A model generated the notes under the pieces. The model was given only the letters and a program-made list of their open reading frames with translations. It was not told the DNA's origin and made no database searches. Both the position numbers and the translations under genes were made by a program. Shown here one piece after another: positions 39,212 through 50,311 of a stretch of 64,000 nucleotides of DNA. Each line of letters begins with the position of its first letter. The first letter of the stretch is position 1. The stretch is from Maniola hyperantus (Eukaryota > Arthropoda > Insecta > Lepidoptera > Nymphalidae), in contig NC_048553.1 of assembly GCF_902806685.2 (NCBI RefSeq), positions 11,513,440 through 11,577,439 on the forward strand. The letters are read 5' to 3'.

Positions 39212-41098
39212 ACACTTAACTTCTGTAGGAATATTCTCTAAATACTGACGTTGTTTTCAACGCTGAAGTAACGACGAAATAAATTATAACAGTTAGGTAC
39301 ATACTTAAATTTTACTTTCAACTCACGAAGACTTAGGTAATATGTGCGAATCGCACTTGGCTATGTTATTTTTCTTAATAATGTCTCACATCACTATTCT
39401 AATAATATTATGTCAAAACTGCTTCATAGCGTGCCACAGATATAGTCATAATTCATATTATTATAGTTATGAATGTAAAGCCATTTGAATATCATAATGA
39501 AGATAGACTCTAATGCTGAATAAGATCATAATAGAGTATTACACGACCACAATAGGTACATATCATTTTAAAATATGTTAAGTACATGAGAAATGTTAAC
39601 AGAATGACCCCCAGAATTTTTCGTCATGTTGACACTACGTGACCTAGTGTACGTCGCTTACACCTTAATCCGAAACTGCCATGTCCAATACTTCAAAAAC
39701 TAAAATCAAATATTTCGCCGTCGAATTCAACGACGAAGACTACGTTGTAGAGAATATCACCAATAACTTAATGTTGTAGTATGTAATATTAAGACTTTTT
39801 AAAAGTGTTTTATACCGTAGAACTGTAGCTATACAACACTTTAAATAAAATGATTAGCAGGGTCCTTATTAAGCGAGGCAGCCTTGCCAGGGTTTACTTT
39901 GTCCAGCAGCGCGATTAGTGTAGAATATTATTAATGGTCGGCGCGCTGCTTCGACCTAAACATGCACTTTTGCCTCGGTCGAGGTGCATCTATTCCGGAC
40001 AAATCAATGCCACCCTTAATGAGGATTCAGCTTTTTTCACAACTTTTTACAAGCCAATCACTGAAATGGATGAAATACAAGTACGCTAGAAAAGATGTGC
40101 CCTACAAAATGGCAGTTATTTTACTGAGCGTACCGGGAATTAAAACTCATTGTTCATTTGCGTCAAATATTTTTCATGTTGACGCTATTTTGACAGATGT
40201 CTCATCACTGACATTTAGTTCCGAGTACCTACGCTCACATTACGCTCACTGCTGCTATATCAGCGCCAAAATAGCGAACATCAAGTTTCTCAAAAACAGG
40301 TCGGCAATCGCAATTCCAGCGTAGTTGTATTAATAGAGGTCAGTGTGGCTAATAGACAAAAACTGAGACTTAGTTTATACCTTTCTAAAATTTGTACGCA
40401 GAATGAAATTAGTAGAAGTAACCAAAAGAGGTATATTTATAGTATCCAGTCTTAAACAACCTAAGTTGAAAACTGCATAATATTAGGTAGGTATGTTAAT
40501 TTTTAGTTGATTTTGAATATGAAATTTTTCCTAAAAAATAGGAACTTTAGAAGCATTGTTTTCAAACTTCTCGCTAATCTACCTTGTATAACATGGGTAC
40601 AACTCAGATTCAAAATCGAATAGCTTGAAAAATTATATACTAACGTTCTCTGATTTTAGATTCGTTTCCTTTCTCTATGGTTTATTTTTAAAACGCTATT
40701 TATTCCAGAATCTTTTTGTTTAAAATGTAAGTATATTTTATTTGTAGGTACACTTAATAAAAAAAAGTTACAATATAATATAAATGTATGGCTAGTAGCT
40801 ACATCATACATTTATATTAATTACGGGCATCACGCACTATAGTTTAAACACTAGAACTATGACAATACTTATTTTCCTAATTAAGTAAATATTAATTCTC
40901 GTAACTGGGTACATGATAATTATATTACATTAACAAAAATATATTACTAAATTGTTATTATAATTTAAGTTGATTACGATGCACTTGTTATTGAAGAAAA
41001 AATATATCAAAAAATTTTGAATTAACTTGAGTATAATAATAGATAGTCTACTAGACTACAGGTCTATAATGTGAAGAAGGGCTTTGTGCTTGAATTAA
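39212..41098 (+). other. Probable 3' UTR and downstream sequence of the receptor gene
   Basis: AT-rich non-coding sequence follows the stop codon. Candidate polyadenylation hexamers AATAAA occur at 39278-39283 and 39844-39849; which is used cannot be told here. The 120-codon open frame at 39962-40324 has no recognisable domain and probably belongs to an unclassified repeat. No other gene is evident. Confidence 0.5.
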
Positions 41099-41546
41099 TA
41101 CACAGCGTGAAATTTTAATGGTTGTTTTACTAGTACTATGCTAAGCTGATTTGTAGTTCCTTGAATAGAGCTTAATTTAAAAAATGAAAATGTGTTTGTT
41201 TTGAAATAATTAAAAAACAAGCGTGAGAAATAATAGTAATGCATTAAACATAACGTAGGTACGGTACTACTCGAATCGCACGCGCTGCTGACAATGTGAA
41301 AATGTAAAGCAAAATAAGCTTTCGCACGTAGTAATATGGCATAAACTAGCCTGCACTCACGGCCAACCGCGAAGTTATCGCTAGCTTTTACTATTGGTAC
41401 AAGGTTGCTTTCGAGTTTTGTTTTTCACAATAGTTATTATAAATCTGCCATTTTTTTACTCTAGTAATTTTGTTATTATAAATAGATTGTCAAGACAAAA
41501 CTCTTTCGCTACGGGAAAACAACTATTAAAATTTCACACTGTATAA
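41099..41546. mobile_element. MITE with GTGAAATTTTAATGG terminal repeats, complete
   Basis: Left CACAGCGTGAAATTTTAATG then GTTGTTTT; right AACAACTATTAAAATTTCAC then ACTGTA. No coding content. Related pieces are at 9345 and 25551. Confidence 0.8.
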
Positions 41547-42774
41547 CTAGTATAATAAAATTTTAACAATGAAGTTGGTTTTAAACTTAGGCTAAAGACA
41601 ATGTGGCTAATTCCGTTGTACACAATCTCTAAACTAAACTAAAATGGCACCTCTAAATATATTGCTATCCCTTTCATAATTTTGCATGCGGAAAAGGATA
41701 GCACTAGATTTAGACCTGTTGATTTAGTTTAGGTTAGAGATTGTGTACAAGAGAATCGGCCCCATTCATCCCGTTTTTAAGTTCAGTCATGTACCGAGCT
41801 TTAAGTTTAAGTGTGTACGAATATTTATTTGCTCAAAGATGTTTTTCAATAATGTTATAGATGTATAATAATAATGAATGACAAAATACTACCTATTTTC
41901 AAGACTGTATAAAATTTGTATATAGTGTTAAGACCCTATGCATTAGTTGTACTGTAAAATTGTGGCTAAGAACTTTTACTCTTACTTACAGCTCGTAGAT
42001 TTTACATTTTATTTGTTAAATATACCTTATACTTTAATGTAGCATATATACATTGGTTGTGTGGATGTATGTATATGTAATATACCCATTTTTATTGTTA
42101 GTTATCTTATTAGTATGCTTAGATTCGCAATATTATTTTTCGTCAAAAATAAAAATAAATGTAATTTGTTACCAAATTTTGCTTGAATTTGAAATATTAT
42201 ATTAAACTGTTTTTGGTTATCCTCTAGAATATTTATAAAGTATTAATAAAATTTATAGTTTATATATTTATAGTTCTAGAATAAAATAACAAATAAACAA
42301 TCTTGTACGGAGCGAAGTAATTTTGGATTCAAAGTGAAATTGATGACTTAATTTTAAGGTGTAAAGTTAGAATAACAAATGATTGCTTTTGTTGTGAATT
42401 TCTTTATGAAATGTAAATATCTGTTACCTAAATTAGGTAGTGCCATTTTATAATGATAATAATTGCCTGAATGTTCCCATTTTATGTTGATTTTATTGTT
42501 CAGAGTTTAAAAGAGGCCTCGGATATAATATAATATTCAAAATATACATGTTTAAAACCTACGAATCGAATTCTAAGTATCCTTAAGGTGCAACGCATAC
42601 CTACGGAGCAAAGTGCATTATAAATTATTTAAGTTAACATAAGTAACATAAACGCCCATTTGCATAGCTGTGGCATGCTTCAATGTTGCACTGTGTTTCT
42701 CTGGCGTAAAACAGCCTTAATTTAAACCATAGCCATTTCACTGCATAGTAATCCACTTCACCTACTCAATCTAT
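41547..42774. other. AT-rich intergenic sequence
   Basis: An inverted pair around 41615-41755 (GTACACAATCTCTAAACTAA against TTTAGGTTAGAGATTGTGTA) marks one more hairpin element. Several AATAAA hexamers occur near 42160-42300. No gene. Confidence 0.5.
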
Positions 42775-42917
42775 CAGTGGCGTGCAGCTCATAGAAGCAT
42801 AAACGCACTGCTTACCCTCATTGTAATAAATCAATGCTTATTTTTCATTATAACCTGCCGTAAAATAAGTTCATACCTAAATGCATACCCTGGCTTGAAC
42901 TCCTGTGCACGCCACTG
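42775..42917. mobile_element. hAT-type MITE with perfect 8-bp target duplication
   Basis: CAGTGGCGTGCAGCTC to TGCACGCCACTG. CAATCTAT is present on both sides (42767-42774 and 42918-42925). Confidence 0.95.
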
Positions 42918-43398
42918 CAATCTATGCAATTCTGAGGACCCATAAGGCGCAATGCATACTAACCTATAGAGTAGTGTAGGTGACTTTCTGGTTTTCGTTT
43001 TCCGTTTTGCTCTCATAATTAGGGCTCTTTAGCTTTAGTTAGAACTAAAGCTCTAAAGTCATTTAACATGGATAATATTCTTTATAAAAAAAATTGCGTA
43101 GCATGTATATTTTGACTTTGAATCAGACAAGCGATTTTCGTGACAAAATTGTAGCAGTGTATTCGTGTCTCGAAAATCGCGTATGTGGGTGGGCCTTTTA
43201 ATAAAATATTATGTCGAGTATACTTGTTGTAGCTGTCAGTATCAATTTCCGCGGTCCTAACGATCTGATATGATGATTTTATATTAAATAAATAATTAAA
43301 AATTTATATAAAAACTGCTTTTCATTTGTACCTATCCTATAAAGACTGGAAAGCTGGTCACGGTGGAACAATAATAATAAAAAATTAAAAAAAAAAAA
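42918..43398. other. Intergenic sequence, nothing recognised
   Basis: About 480 bp, AT-rich, with no supported exon or element. Confidence 0.5.
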
Positions 43399-43556
43399 AA
43401 GACTACTGGACAGATTTTGGCGGAAATTTAGAATACAGATAGATTATACCCTGAATTAACACAGAGGCTACTTTTTATACCGTGAAATCAAATAGTTCCC
43501 ACGGGATTTTGAAAAACATACTTACATCCACGCTGACGAAGTCACGGACTAGACTA
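43399..43556 (+). mobile_element. Helitron-like element fragment, GCGAAAGTG subfamily
   Basis: AACACAGAGGCTACTTTTTA and CCACGCTGACGAAGTCACGG. The leader is missing and the terminus is altered. Confidence 0.65.
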
Positions 43557-43608
43557 GAATGCAACAATGCGGCATGCTTAAAATGGAAATATTGCAGCTT
43601 CAAGCAGC

Positions 43609-43830
43609 ATGCAGCAGTCTACTTTATACCAAGACAGTATCGAAAGGATCGGGACTCCCCAGACTCCTCAACGCCAGCGTGGTAGGCCGAGGCGACGTTG
43701 GCTTGATGAATTAGATAAGTTTACAGTTATGTGGCCTGAAGAGGCATGGAATAGGGAATGGTGGAAGGATCGGAGGGAGGCCTTTGCCCAGACGTGGGAC
43801 AGTACAGTACAGGCAGCTGTGATAGCCTAA
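43609..43830 (+). mobile_element. LINE ORF C-terminal fragment
   Basis: An open frame of 73 codons includes QRGRPRRRWLDELDKF, WPEEAWNREWWKDRREAFA and QTWDS. This matches the C-terminal end of lepidopteran LINE reverse-transcriptase polyproteins, but of a different family from the RTE copies at 6420. It ends in a SINE insertion. Confidence 0.7.
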
Positions 43831-44229
43831 TGGTTAGGACGTTCGCCTTCTAATCGGAGGTTGGGGGTTCGATTCCGGGCACGCACCTCTAAATTTTCGG
43901 AGTTATGTGCGTTTTAATTACCTAATTAAATATCATTTGCTTTAACGGTGAAGGAAAACATCGTAAGGAAATCTGCAAGCCTGAGAGTTCTCCATAATGT
44001 TCTCAAAGGTGTGTGAAGTCTACCAATCCGCACATGGCCAGCGTGCAGTGGCGTGCACAGTGTTTGAAGCCAGGGTAAGCATTAGTTAGGTAGGAACCTA
44101 TTTACTGGCAGGTCATATGACCTGCACGCCACTGCCAGCGTGGTAGACTATGGCCAAAAACCCTTCTCACTCTGAGAGGAGACCCGCGCTCTGTAGTGAG
44201 CCGGTGATGGGTTAATCATGATGATGATA
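43819..44229 (+). mobile_element. tRNA-derived SINE split by a hAT MITE
   Basis: Head GTGATAGCCTAATGGTTAGG, B box GGTTCGATTCCGGGCACG, body, and GATGATGATAA tail; interrupted at 44046-44134. Confidence 0.88.
44046..44134. mobile_element. Short hAT-type MITE with perfect 8-bp target duplication
   Basis: CAGTGGCGTGCACAG to CTGCACGCCACTG, 89 bp. CCAGCGTG is repeated at 44038-44045 and 44135-44142. An internally deleted copy in opposite orientation to the one at 42775. Confidence 0.95.
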
Positions 44230-44239
44230 ATTGATATCT

Positions 44240-44456
44240 TAATTGCCTTGTTTTAAAGCTCAAGTTTGTCTACACTTCTACAGCCAGCGCTCCAAGCGGA
44301 AACATTGCGAAATTAAAATCAGTGGCATTGAATATTTGACTTCAATTCAAGGCTGTTTAGGTCCATTTTACTGTAACGCGGAAATATTTCGACTTTCGAA
44401 TTTGGTTTCGTTTGGTGAGACGTAAAATCTTGTAATACGGGTACAGGTGAGTTCGA
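44240..44456. mobile_element. Half copy of the CAGTACCCGTAGTAC element
   Basis: Right half of the element at 63693, with the left arm absent. Bases 44245-44383 are identical to 63786-63924. Confidence 0.85.
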
Positions 44457-44606
44457 AGTCAATAGCTCTCTAATTTTTACAAAAAAAATAAAAATATATA
44501 CCTACCTACCTAACCGTGCATCCACACCGCAGTTAACTTTTGTGGAGCAACACTGCGCAACACGGTAACATTAGGTAACTAATTACTATCTGTAACTTTT
44601 GTGGCT

Positions 44607-44822
44607 ACTTGTTACTATTTGTTGATTGTTACTTGTTACTATTTGTTGATTGTTACTTGTAACTATTTGTTGATTGTTACTTGTTACTATTTGTTGATTG
44701 TTACTTGTTACTATTTGTTGATTGTTACTTGTTACTATTTGTTGATTGTTACTTGTAACTATTTGTTGATTGTTACTTGTTACTATTTGTTGATTGTTAC
44801 TTGTTACTATTTGTTGATTGTT
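44607..44822. repeat. Minisatellite, nine 24-bp units
   Basis: Unit ACTTGTTACTATTTGTTGAT then TGTT, exact 24-bp period. Units three and seven carry TTGTAACT instead of TTGTTACT. The length is a multiple of three without stops, so both strands read open; neither is called as a gene. Confidence 0.97.
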
Positions 44823-45295
44823 ACTCATCGCGTTCATACCGCCACAAACATAAATTACAAAATATAACACTTAGAATAATTACTTTCGGCAACAAACCCA
44901 CCCTTCCCACTGCCACGTTTACTGTGCAATAAGGGGAAGTATAGGCATCATCACTTACCATCACGTAAGATCGCATATAAGGGCTAACTTGTAACAGATA
45001 AAAATTAATGTAGGAGGATCTAAATGTAACAAAACGAAAAAAAAAACAAATGGTAACAATTTGTTTTAAAACATTAACCTCAATCAGCAAACCATTTTAT
45101 TTTCATAACAACTGTTTTTCCTAATAAAAGTAAAAAAGAAACATTTAAAAACTAATCCACTTAGAAAAACGTTTCAGACGTCGAATAAAAAACACAATTC
45201 GTAATATCAATCTTCTAGATAAAAAGCTAAGGGATTACAGTAATATAAAGTACAATATACGATAGAATAGGTTCTTTAAAGTGTCTAGACTTTTA
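44823..45295. other. Intergenic sequence, nothing recognised
   Basis: About 470 bp; a short SINE-like trace (CATCATCACTTACCATCACG) is at about 44947. No gene. Confidence 0.45.
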
Positions 45296-45843
45296 GAGAG
45301 AGAGAGAGAGAGCCAGCGCGTGCCCGACCTTTGTTATTTTATAACAGCTGAAAGTTTCTCTACGTATTGCCCCCAACACTGGGAGAAACGATCAGCTACT
45401 ATGAAGTTTGGATCATGATAGCTTTGGGAGATAACTGGACGATGCTAAGACGTGTCTGGCAATGCATGACGGATTTCTAATAGGTACCTACTATAGGACT
45501 TCATACGCGTGGATTCAGGTTTTTAAAAATCCCGTGGGAACTCTTTGATTTTCCGGGATAAAAACTAGCCTATGTCCCTCTCCAGGTCTGAAACTATACC
45601 TATGCAAAAAATCACGTTGATCTGTTGCTCCGTTGCGACGTGATTGAAGGACTAACCCAACAAACCACATTTATAATAGGGGTAGTGATTAGACTTTATA
45701 CTTTGACGTAAGATTTTTTTTATTGACTGTCATCTCCCAAAGCTGCCATGATCCAAACTTCCTCTCTGTGTTGGGAATAATACGCTGAGATATTTTGAGC
45801 GTTTATGAAATAACGAACGTCTGACACGCGCTGGCTCTTAGTC
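45296..45843. mobile_element. Inverted-repeat element, GCCAGCGCGTG ends, carrying a Helitron-like insert
   Basis: The left arm from GAGAGAGCCAGCGCGTGCCC mirrors the right arm ending GACACGCGCTGGCTCTTA, about 110 bp each. Between them is a reversed Helitron-like element (45490-45688). Solo arms occur at 55933 and 61524. Confidence 0.75.
45490..45688 (-). mobile_element. Helitron-like element, GCGAAAGTG subfamily
   Basis: Reversed: body with TTTTCCGGGATAAAAACTAG and the start end ATTTATAATAGGGGTAGTGA. The 3' hairpin is degraded. Confidence 0.72.
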
Positions 45844-46001
45844 CACTTGCTAAGGTTCTTTACTGTGACGTGGCCTACTAATCCGATTAGAGTCCTGCCT
45901 CTGTCGAGTTAGGCTTCCAACAGACAAGTGAGTGGACTCGCTTTTAAATTTCAAGAAGTATAAAATTAAGTTGGTAAGTAGGTACTTTTCTTTATTGAAA
46001 A

Positions 46002-46474
46002 CTAGATGATGCCCGCGACTTCGTCCGCGTGGTTTAAGGTGGGTTTAGGTGGATTTAGGTTTTTAAAAATCCTATGGGAACTCTTCATAAAATCATATTG
46101 TTAACATTAGGTACTTTCTAGATAGATACATTTAAAGATAAATAAGTTAAGTAGATTATTGATTGTTAATTTTCACACTTTATTATTCTATGATAATGTA
46201 GTTACTATAATAAGTTGCACACCAAGTTATTGGTTGAATGTCAAGGGCTCAAAATAGATTTAAGACCAAATTGTACCACATTCTGGCAAATAAAAAACTA
46301 TTTCTATTTCTATTTCAATTTTCCGGGATAAAAAGTAGCCTATATCCTTCCCCGGGATGTAAGCTATCTCTGTACTGTAAATTTCGTCAAAATCGCTTGA
46401 ACTGATGCGCCGTGAAAGGCTAGCAGACAGACAGACAGACAGACACACTTTCGCATTTATAATATTAGTATGGA
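46002..46474 (-). mobile_element. Helitron-like element split by an insertion
   Basis: CTAG at 46002, hairpin CCCGCGACTTCGTCCGCGTG, body to CTATGGGAACTCTT, then about 230 bp of foreign sequence (46087-46314), which ends in TTTCTATTTCTATTTC, after which the body resumes and ends with a GACAGACA run and TATTAGTATGGA. Confidence 0.78.
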
Positions 46475-46702
46475 GGAAGTACCTATGGATGGTACAAAAA
46501 AAGTATAGCCTAGCATTTTCAATTACTGAACTCAGAATATAATATTATTCTAATAGTAACATACCCTTAACAGGCGACACTCCATACCTACAATCGAACG
46601 GATTGTAATTATCTATTACTACTACCGGAAAACCAGCCTGTCCGCAAAAAAAAATGAAGCCGGGGCGGTACAGCTAGTAACCTAATAAATAAAAATACCT
46701 AG

Positions 46703-47288
46703 TCACACCAATATTATAAAGGTGAAAGTGTGTGTGTGTGTGTATGTTTGTTACTCTTTCACGCAAAAACTACTGGATGGATTTGGCTGAAATTTAGAAT
46801 GGAGATAAATTATACCCTGGGTTAACACATAGGCTACTTTTAATCCCGGAAATTAAAAGAGTTCCCATGGATTTTTAAAAAAGTCTATATCCTTTTTTTT
46901 ATTTTTTATTTTCATTTTTTTATTATTCAGATACAAGTTAGCCCTTGACTGCAATCTCACCTGGTGGTAAGTGATGATGCAGTCTAAGATGATAGCGGGC
47001 TAACCTGGAAGGTATATGGCAGTTTTTATTAAACCCATACCCCTTTGGTTTCTACACGGCATCGTACCGGAACGCTAAATCGCTTGGCGGCACGGCTTTG
47101 CCGGTAGGGTGGTAACTAGCCACGGCCGAAGCCTCCCACCAGACCAGACCAGAAATTTAGAAATGATAAAATTCCAAACCCCTGCCAGGAATCGAACCCG
47201 GGACCACCCACTATTAAGACCACAGCGCTCACCACTGCGCCAGGGAGGTCTTCAATCCACGCGAATGAAGTCACTGGCATGAGTTAGC
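46703..47288 (+). mobile_element. Helitron-like element split by a SINE
   Basis: Starts TCACACCAATATTATAAAGG directly after a CTAG. The body is interrupted at 46893-47252, then CCACGCGAATGAAGTCACTG and a degraded terminus follow. Confidence 0.75.
46893..47252 (-). mobile_element. tRNA-derived SINE, GGTTCGATTCC type, full length
   Basis: T-rich tail, body with CTAAATCGCTTGGCGGCACG, and the B box reversed as GGAATCGAACCCGGGACC. The head ends CCAGGGAGGTC. Confidence 0.87.
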
Positions 47289-47299
47289 AATATTATAAG

Positions 47300-47432
47300 C
47301 TGTCAATCAAGAACTACTGGACGGATATGACTGAAAGAATGAAGACAACTTATACCTTGACTTAACACATAGGCTACTTTTTATTATCCCGGAAAATCAA
47401 AGAGTTCCGGCGGGATTAAAAAACCTGTAACC
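47300..47432 (+). mobile_element. Helitron-like element fragment
   Basis: AACACATAGGCTACTTTTTA and GGAAAATCAAAGAGTTCCGG of the GCGAAAGTG subfamily body; no termini. Confidence 0.6.
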
Positions 47433-47435
47433 TCC

Positions 47436-47810
47436 AATTTATAACATGGGTACCTTCAAGTCGAGAGTGAATAGGCATCTTCTAGGCAAGCGCGCTCCAT
47501 CTTAGGCTGCATCATGACTTGCCACTAGAGATGGGCGTTATTGGCTATTTCTGGCTACGGTTATCCAACAGTTATTTAGTTTCAATACCGATATTGATAA
47601 CAGTTGCCGAATATCGGTATCAGAGTTGTGTTTTAACTTTAATATGCGATAACCGTTGCTAGCTACGACAATAACGTTACGGTACGCTATAGGCACGGCA
47701 TCGGTTTTCAGTTACATTAAGCTATAGCGGACACATGTCTACCTGCCACCAGATCTGATTGCAGCCAAGCGCTCTATAGCAAGACTATAAAATAAAATAA
47801 AATAAAACAC
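47436..47810 (+). mobile_element. Jockey/CR1-type LINE tail split by an unrelated insert
   Basis: AGAGTGAATAGGCATCTTCT and GGCTGCATCATGACTTGCCA match the tail at 29085-29150. The 3' UTR resumes at about 47735 (CCACCAGATCTGATTGCAGC) after an insert of about 205 bp starting GAGATGGGCGTTATTGGC. Confidence 0.7.
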
Positions 47811-48105
47811 GCAGATGAAGTCACGTAGTGCATAGTAAATTAAAACTGTAACAATGTGTGGTATCCATCCAATTTCCAATTTAAATATTGTATAAATAGT
47901 GTTAATTCCAATTTTATTGTAACGATAATAACCGGGATGGAACAAAGCCTCAATTGATTAATTCAAAGTAAACAGGCCTTATTAAATCTGAGTTTAATTA
48001 ACAAACACGGCTGCGGCGAAACGTGTACATGGAACAATAACAATTATATTGTTCAAATACCGGGTAATAAATTAAAGATTATATCCTACTCTATCTTACT
48101 AATAA

Positions 48106-48180
48106 ATGCTTAAGTGTATTTATTTATTGGTTTTCCCTTCAATCACGTTCGGCCGCAATGGGACTACGCGATAACTCATG
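48106..48180 (+). mobile_element. Helitron-like element 5' fragment
   Basis: AATAAATGCTTAAGTGTATT and CCCTTCAATCACGTTCGGCC resemble the leader and early body of the GCGAAAGTG subfamily. Confidence 0.45.
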
Positions 48181-48217
48181 ACTTGATATTTTTGCCTTTT
48201 TTTAAATTTATTTTTAA

Positions 48218-48423
48218 CTAGATGATGCCCGCGACTTCGTCCGCGTGGATTTAGGTTTTAAAAATCCTGTGGGAACTGTTTCATTTTGCGGGATAAAAAG
48301 TAGCTCTATACCAATTTTCGTCAAAATCGGTTGAACGGATGCGTCGTGAAAAGCTAGCAGACAGACAGACAGACGGACAGACAGGCAGACAGACACACTT
48401 TTGCATTTATAATATTAGTATGA
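48218..48423 (-). mobile_element. Helitron-like element, GCGAAAGTG subfamily, complete
   Basis: CTAG at 48218-48221, hairpin CGCGACTTCGTCCGCG, a GACAGACA run, and the reversed start TATAATATTAGTATGA. Confidence 0.83.
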
Positions 48424-49237
48424 AAGTATGGAAGTATGGATTAAATTAGACACAGGGATATTTACATTTTGTGACTCTCGCCAAACTGGTGGGCCAGTTT
48501 GTTGACGAGGTGGCGCTCCTTATAAGTGATTAGTAAGTAATAACTTATTCTAAGCATACACTATTTCCTACATTACTAAACTTATATTCTGACTTACGTA
48601 CCTACTTATAGGTACTCAAAACAATAAACAACACTTAGATTAACAATTGATCGCCGCAGCGTTTTGAGCGCATCAGAGATCAATTTTCAATCTGAGATAA
48701 CAAAATAAAATAAAAATAATGATAAGAGTTTAAACTGTAAGGGGATCCCTAAGGAAGTGTTCCTTTCTTCTTCTTAAGCACCCTAATGATAAGCAAGCTA
48801 ATGATTGGTTGGTAAGGATACTCAAAATGGTTATCGCCCGCTTATTTATTTGTCATTGTGGTTTGTATGGGATTACGAAACAGAGAGAGAGCTAACTTCT
48901 CTCCGTGGACAACGTATAATATGAACGTACAAAGAAAAACATTTTCATACATAATAATATTTTGTCCCATTTATATTTGTCCCAACAGAAGGACATAGCA
49001 TTACAAGAATATTCCACACGAGAGTGGCAGCATTGTTTTCAAATCAACCCCGGTAATAAAGGTTCCCCGGACCGCAGTTATCTTCAGTACCCCTAGGATG
49101 TTTTTAAAGGTCTTCGAAACGAAATTCGATGTAGAGTCTCTCAATCGAGTTCGTTCGTCGATGATGCCAACACCAGTTGTAGAAAACGATGTACCTTCCT
49201 TCACAATGAAACCGAATGTACGACTTTATACAAGTAA
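48424..49237. other. Intergenic sequence, nothing recognised
   Basis: About 800 bp with no gene or delimited repeat. Confidence 0.5.
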
Positions 49238-49450
49238 ACTATCTTATGCTCGCGACTTCGTCCGCGTGGACTACACAAATTTCAAACCCCTATTTCACCC
49301 CCCTAGTGGTTGAATTTTCAAAAATTCTTTCTTAACGGATGTCTACGTTATAATAGCTATCTGCATGCCAAATTTCAGCTCGATCCGTCCAGTCGTTTGA
49401 GCTGTGCGTTGATAGGTAAGTCAGTCAGTCAATCCTTTTATATATTTAGA
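49238..49450 (-). mobile_element. Helitron-like element, GTGACTGACT subfamily
   Basis: Hairpin GCTCGCGACTTCGTCCGCGT, body, and reversed leader CCTTTTATATATTTAGA followed by T. The CTAG has become CTAT. Confidence 0.8.
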
Positions 49451-49642
49451 TAGCATTTGATCAACTTATGTAGGAGCGATATATATTGTTCTACATGTTG
49501 CAGCATAACACAACATAATATACAATAACTATATAGGTGATTTTTAGCATTTTCATTTTCTCGGAAATCCCATACCACCATGTGAAGTATAGAGAGAGTC
49601 ATGACTATCAGCTATGAGATTTCTGATATGTCTCTCTAAGTA

Positions 49643-49936
49643 TGGTCTGCGACAGATTGAGATGGCAATCGAGGTATACCCCACACACCCGCACGTCAAT
49701 CGCGCTCACTCGCACCGGATTAGCGCGGGGCTATGTGGGTGTGCGGGCAGTGGCGTGTAACTCATAGAGGCATAAAAGCGCTGCTTACCCAAGAAATAGT
49801 TAACTCGGTTGAAATTACTCAATGCTCATTATATCCTTTGACTTGCTTACCTGACGACTGCTTACCCGGGCTTTAAACCCTATGCACGCCACTGTGTGCG
49901 GGGCATTCCCTCCCCGATTGCCATCTCAACCTATTG
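49643..49936. mobile_element. GC-rich palindromic MITE split by a hAT MITE
   Basis: GACAGATTGAGATGGCAATC at the left mirrors GATTGCCATCTCAACCTATT at the right. The centre has CACCCGCACGTCAATCGC. The hAT element is at 49748-49895. Confidence 0.85.
49748..49895. mobile_element. hAT-type MITE with perfect 8-bp target duplication
   Basis: CAGTGGCGTGTAACTC to TGCACGCCACTG, 148 bp. TGTGCGGG is repeated at 49740-49747 and 49896-49903. Confidence 0.95.
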
Positions 49937-50311
49937 CGTACTTATTGCATTCACGGACAGATACAGAAAAAGGAAACTTTTCATTACGGAATGGAAACTC
50001 TTGATGATATAGAAATTCAGGAGAAACATCGAAGTTTTCGAGAAGAGTAAACTCGTACTAGGCGTTAAGAAACCCATTTGCCGCCCGCCCTCCAAATGGG
50101 ACTCACACGGACCGAGTATCACCCGAAATTGGTCTAATCTTTAGTTATGGCCTTTTAAGGGATTTATTTTTCAACGCTTTGTGCCACCGAAGAATGAGCT
50201 TAATGTATTATGTGTGTGTGTGTCCCACCCATAAGTCCATATCAGCCTTAAGAGCAAAAGCTAGTATTGTTAGCTTATTGGAACAAAGCTTACATTGCCT
50301 TTGAGTTTGAT

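Noticed and set aside
39962..40324. 120-codon open frame downstream of the receptor gene
   Set aside because: No domain, no splice context and no Kozak-like support; probably repeat-derived or 3' UTR sequence.
44586..44870. Octapeptide-repeat proteins on both strands
   Set aside because: A 24-bp minisatellite without stops reads open on both strands; there is no sign of a promoter or splice structure.
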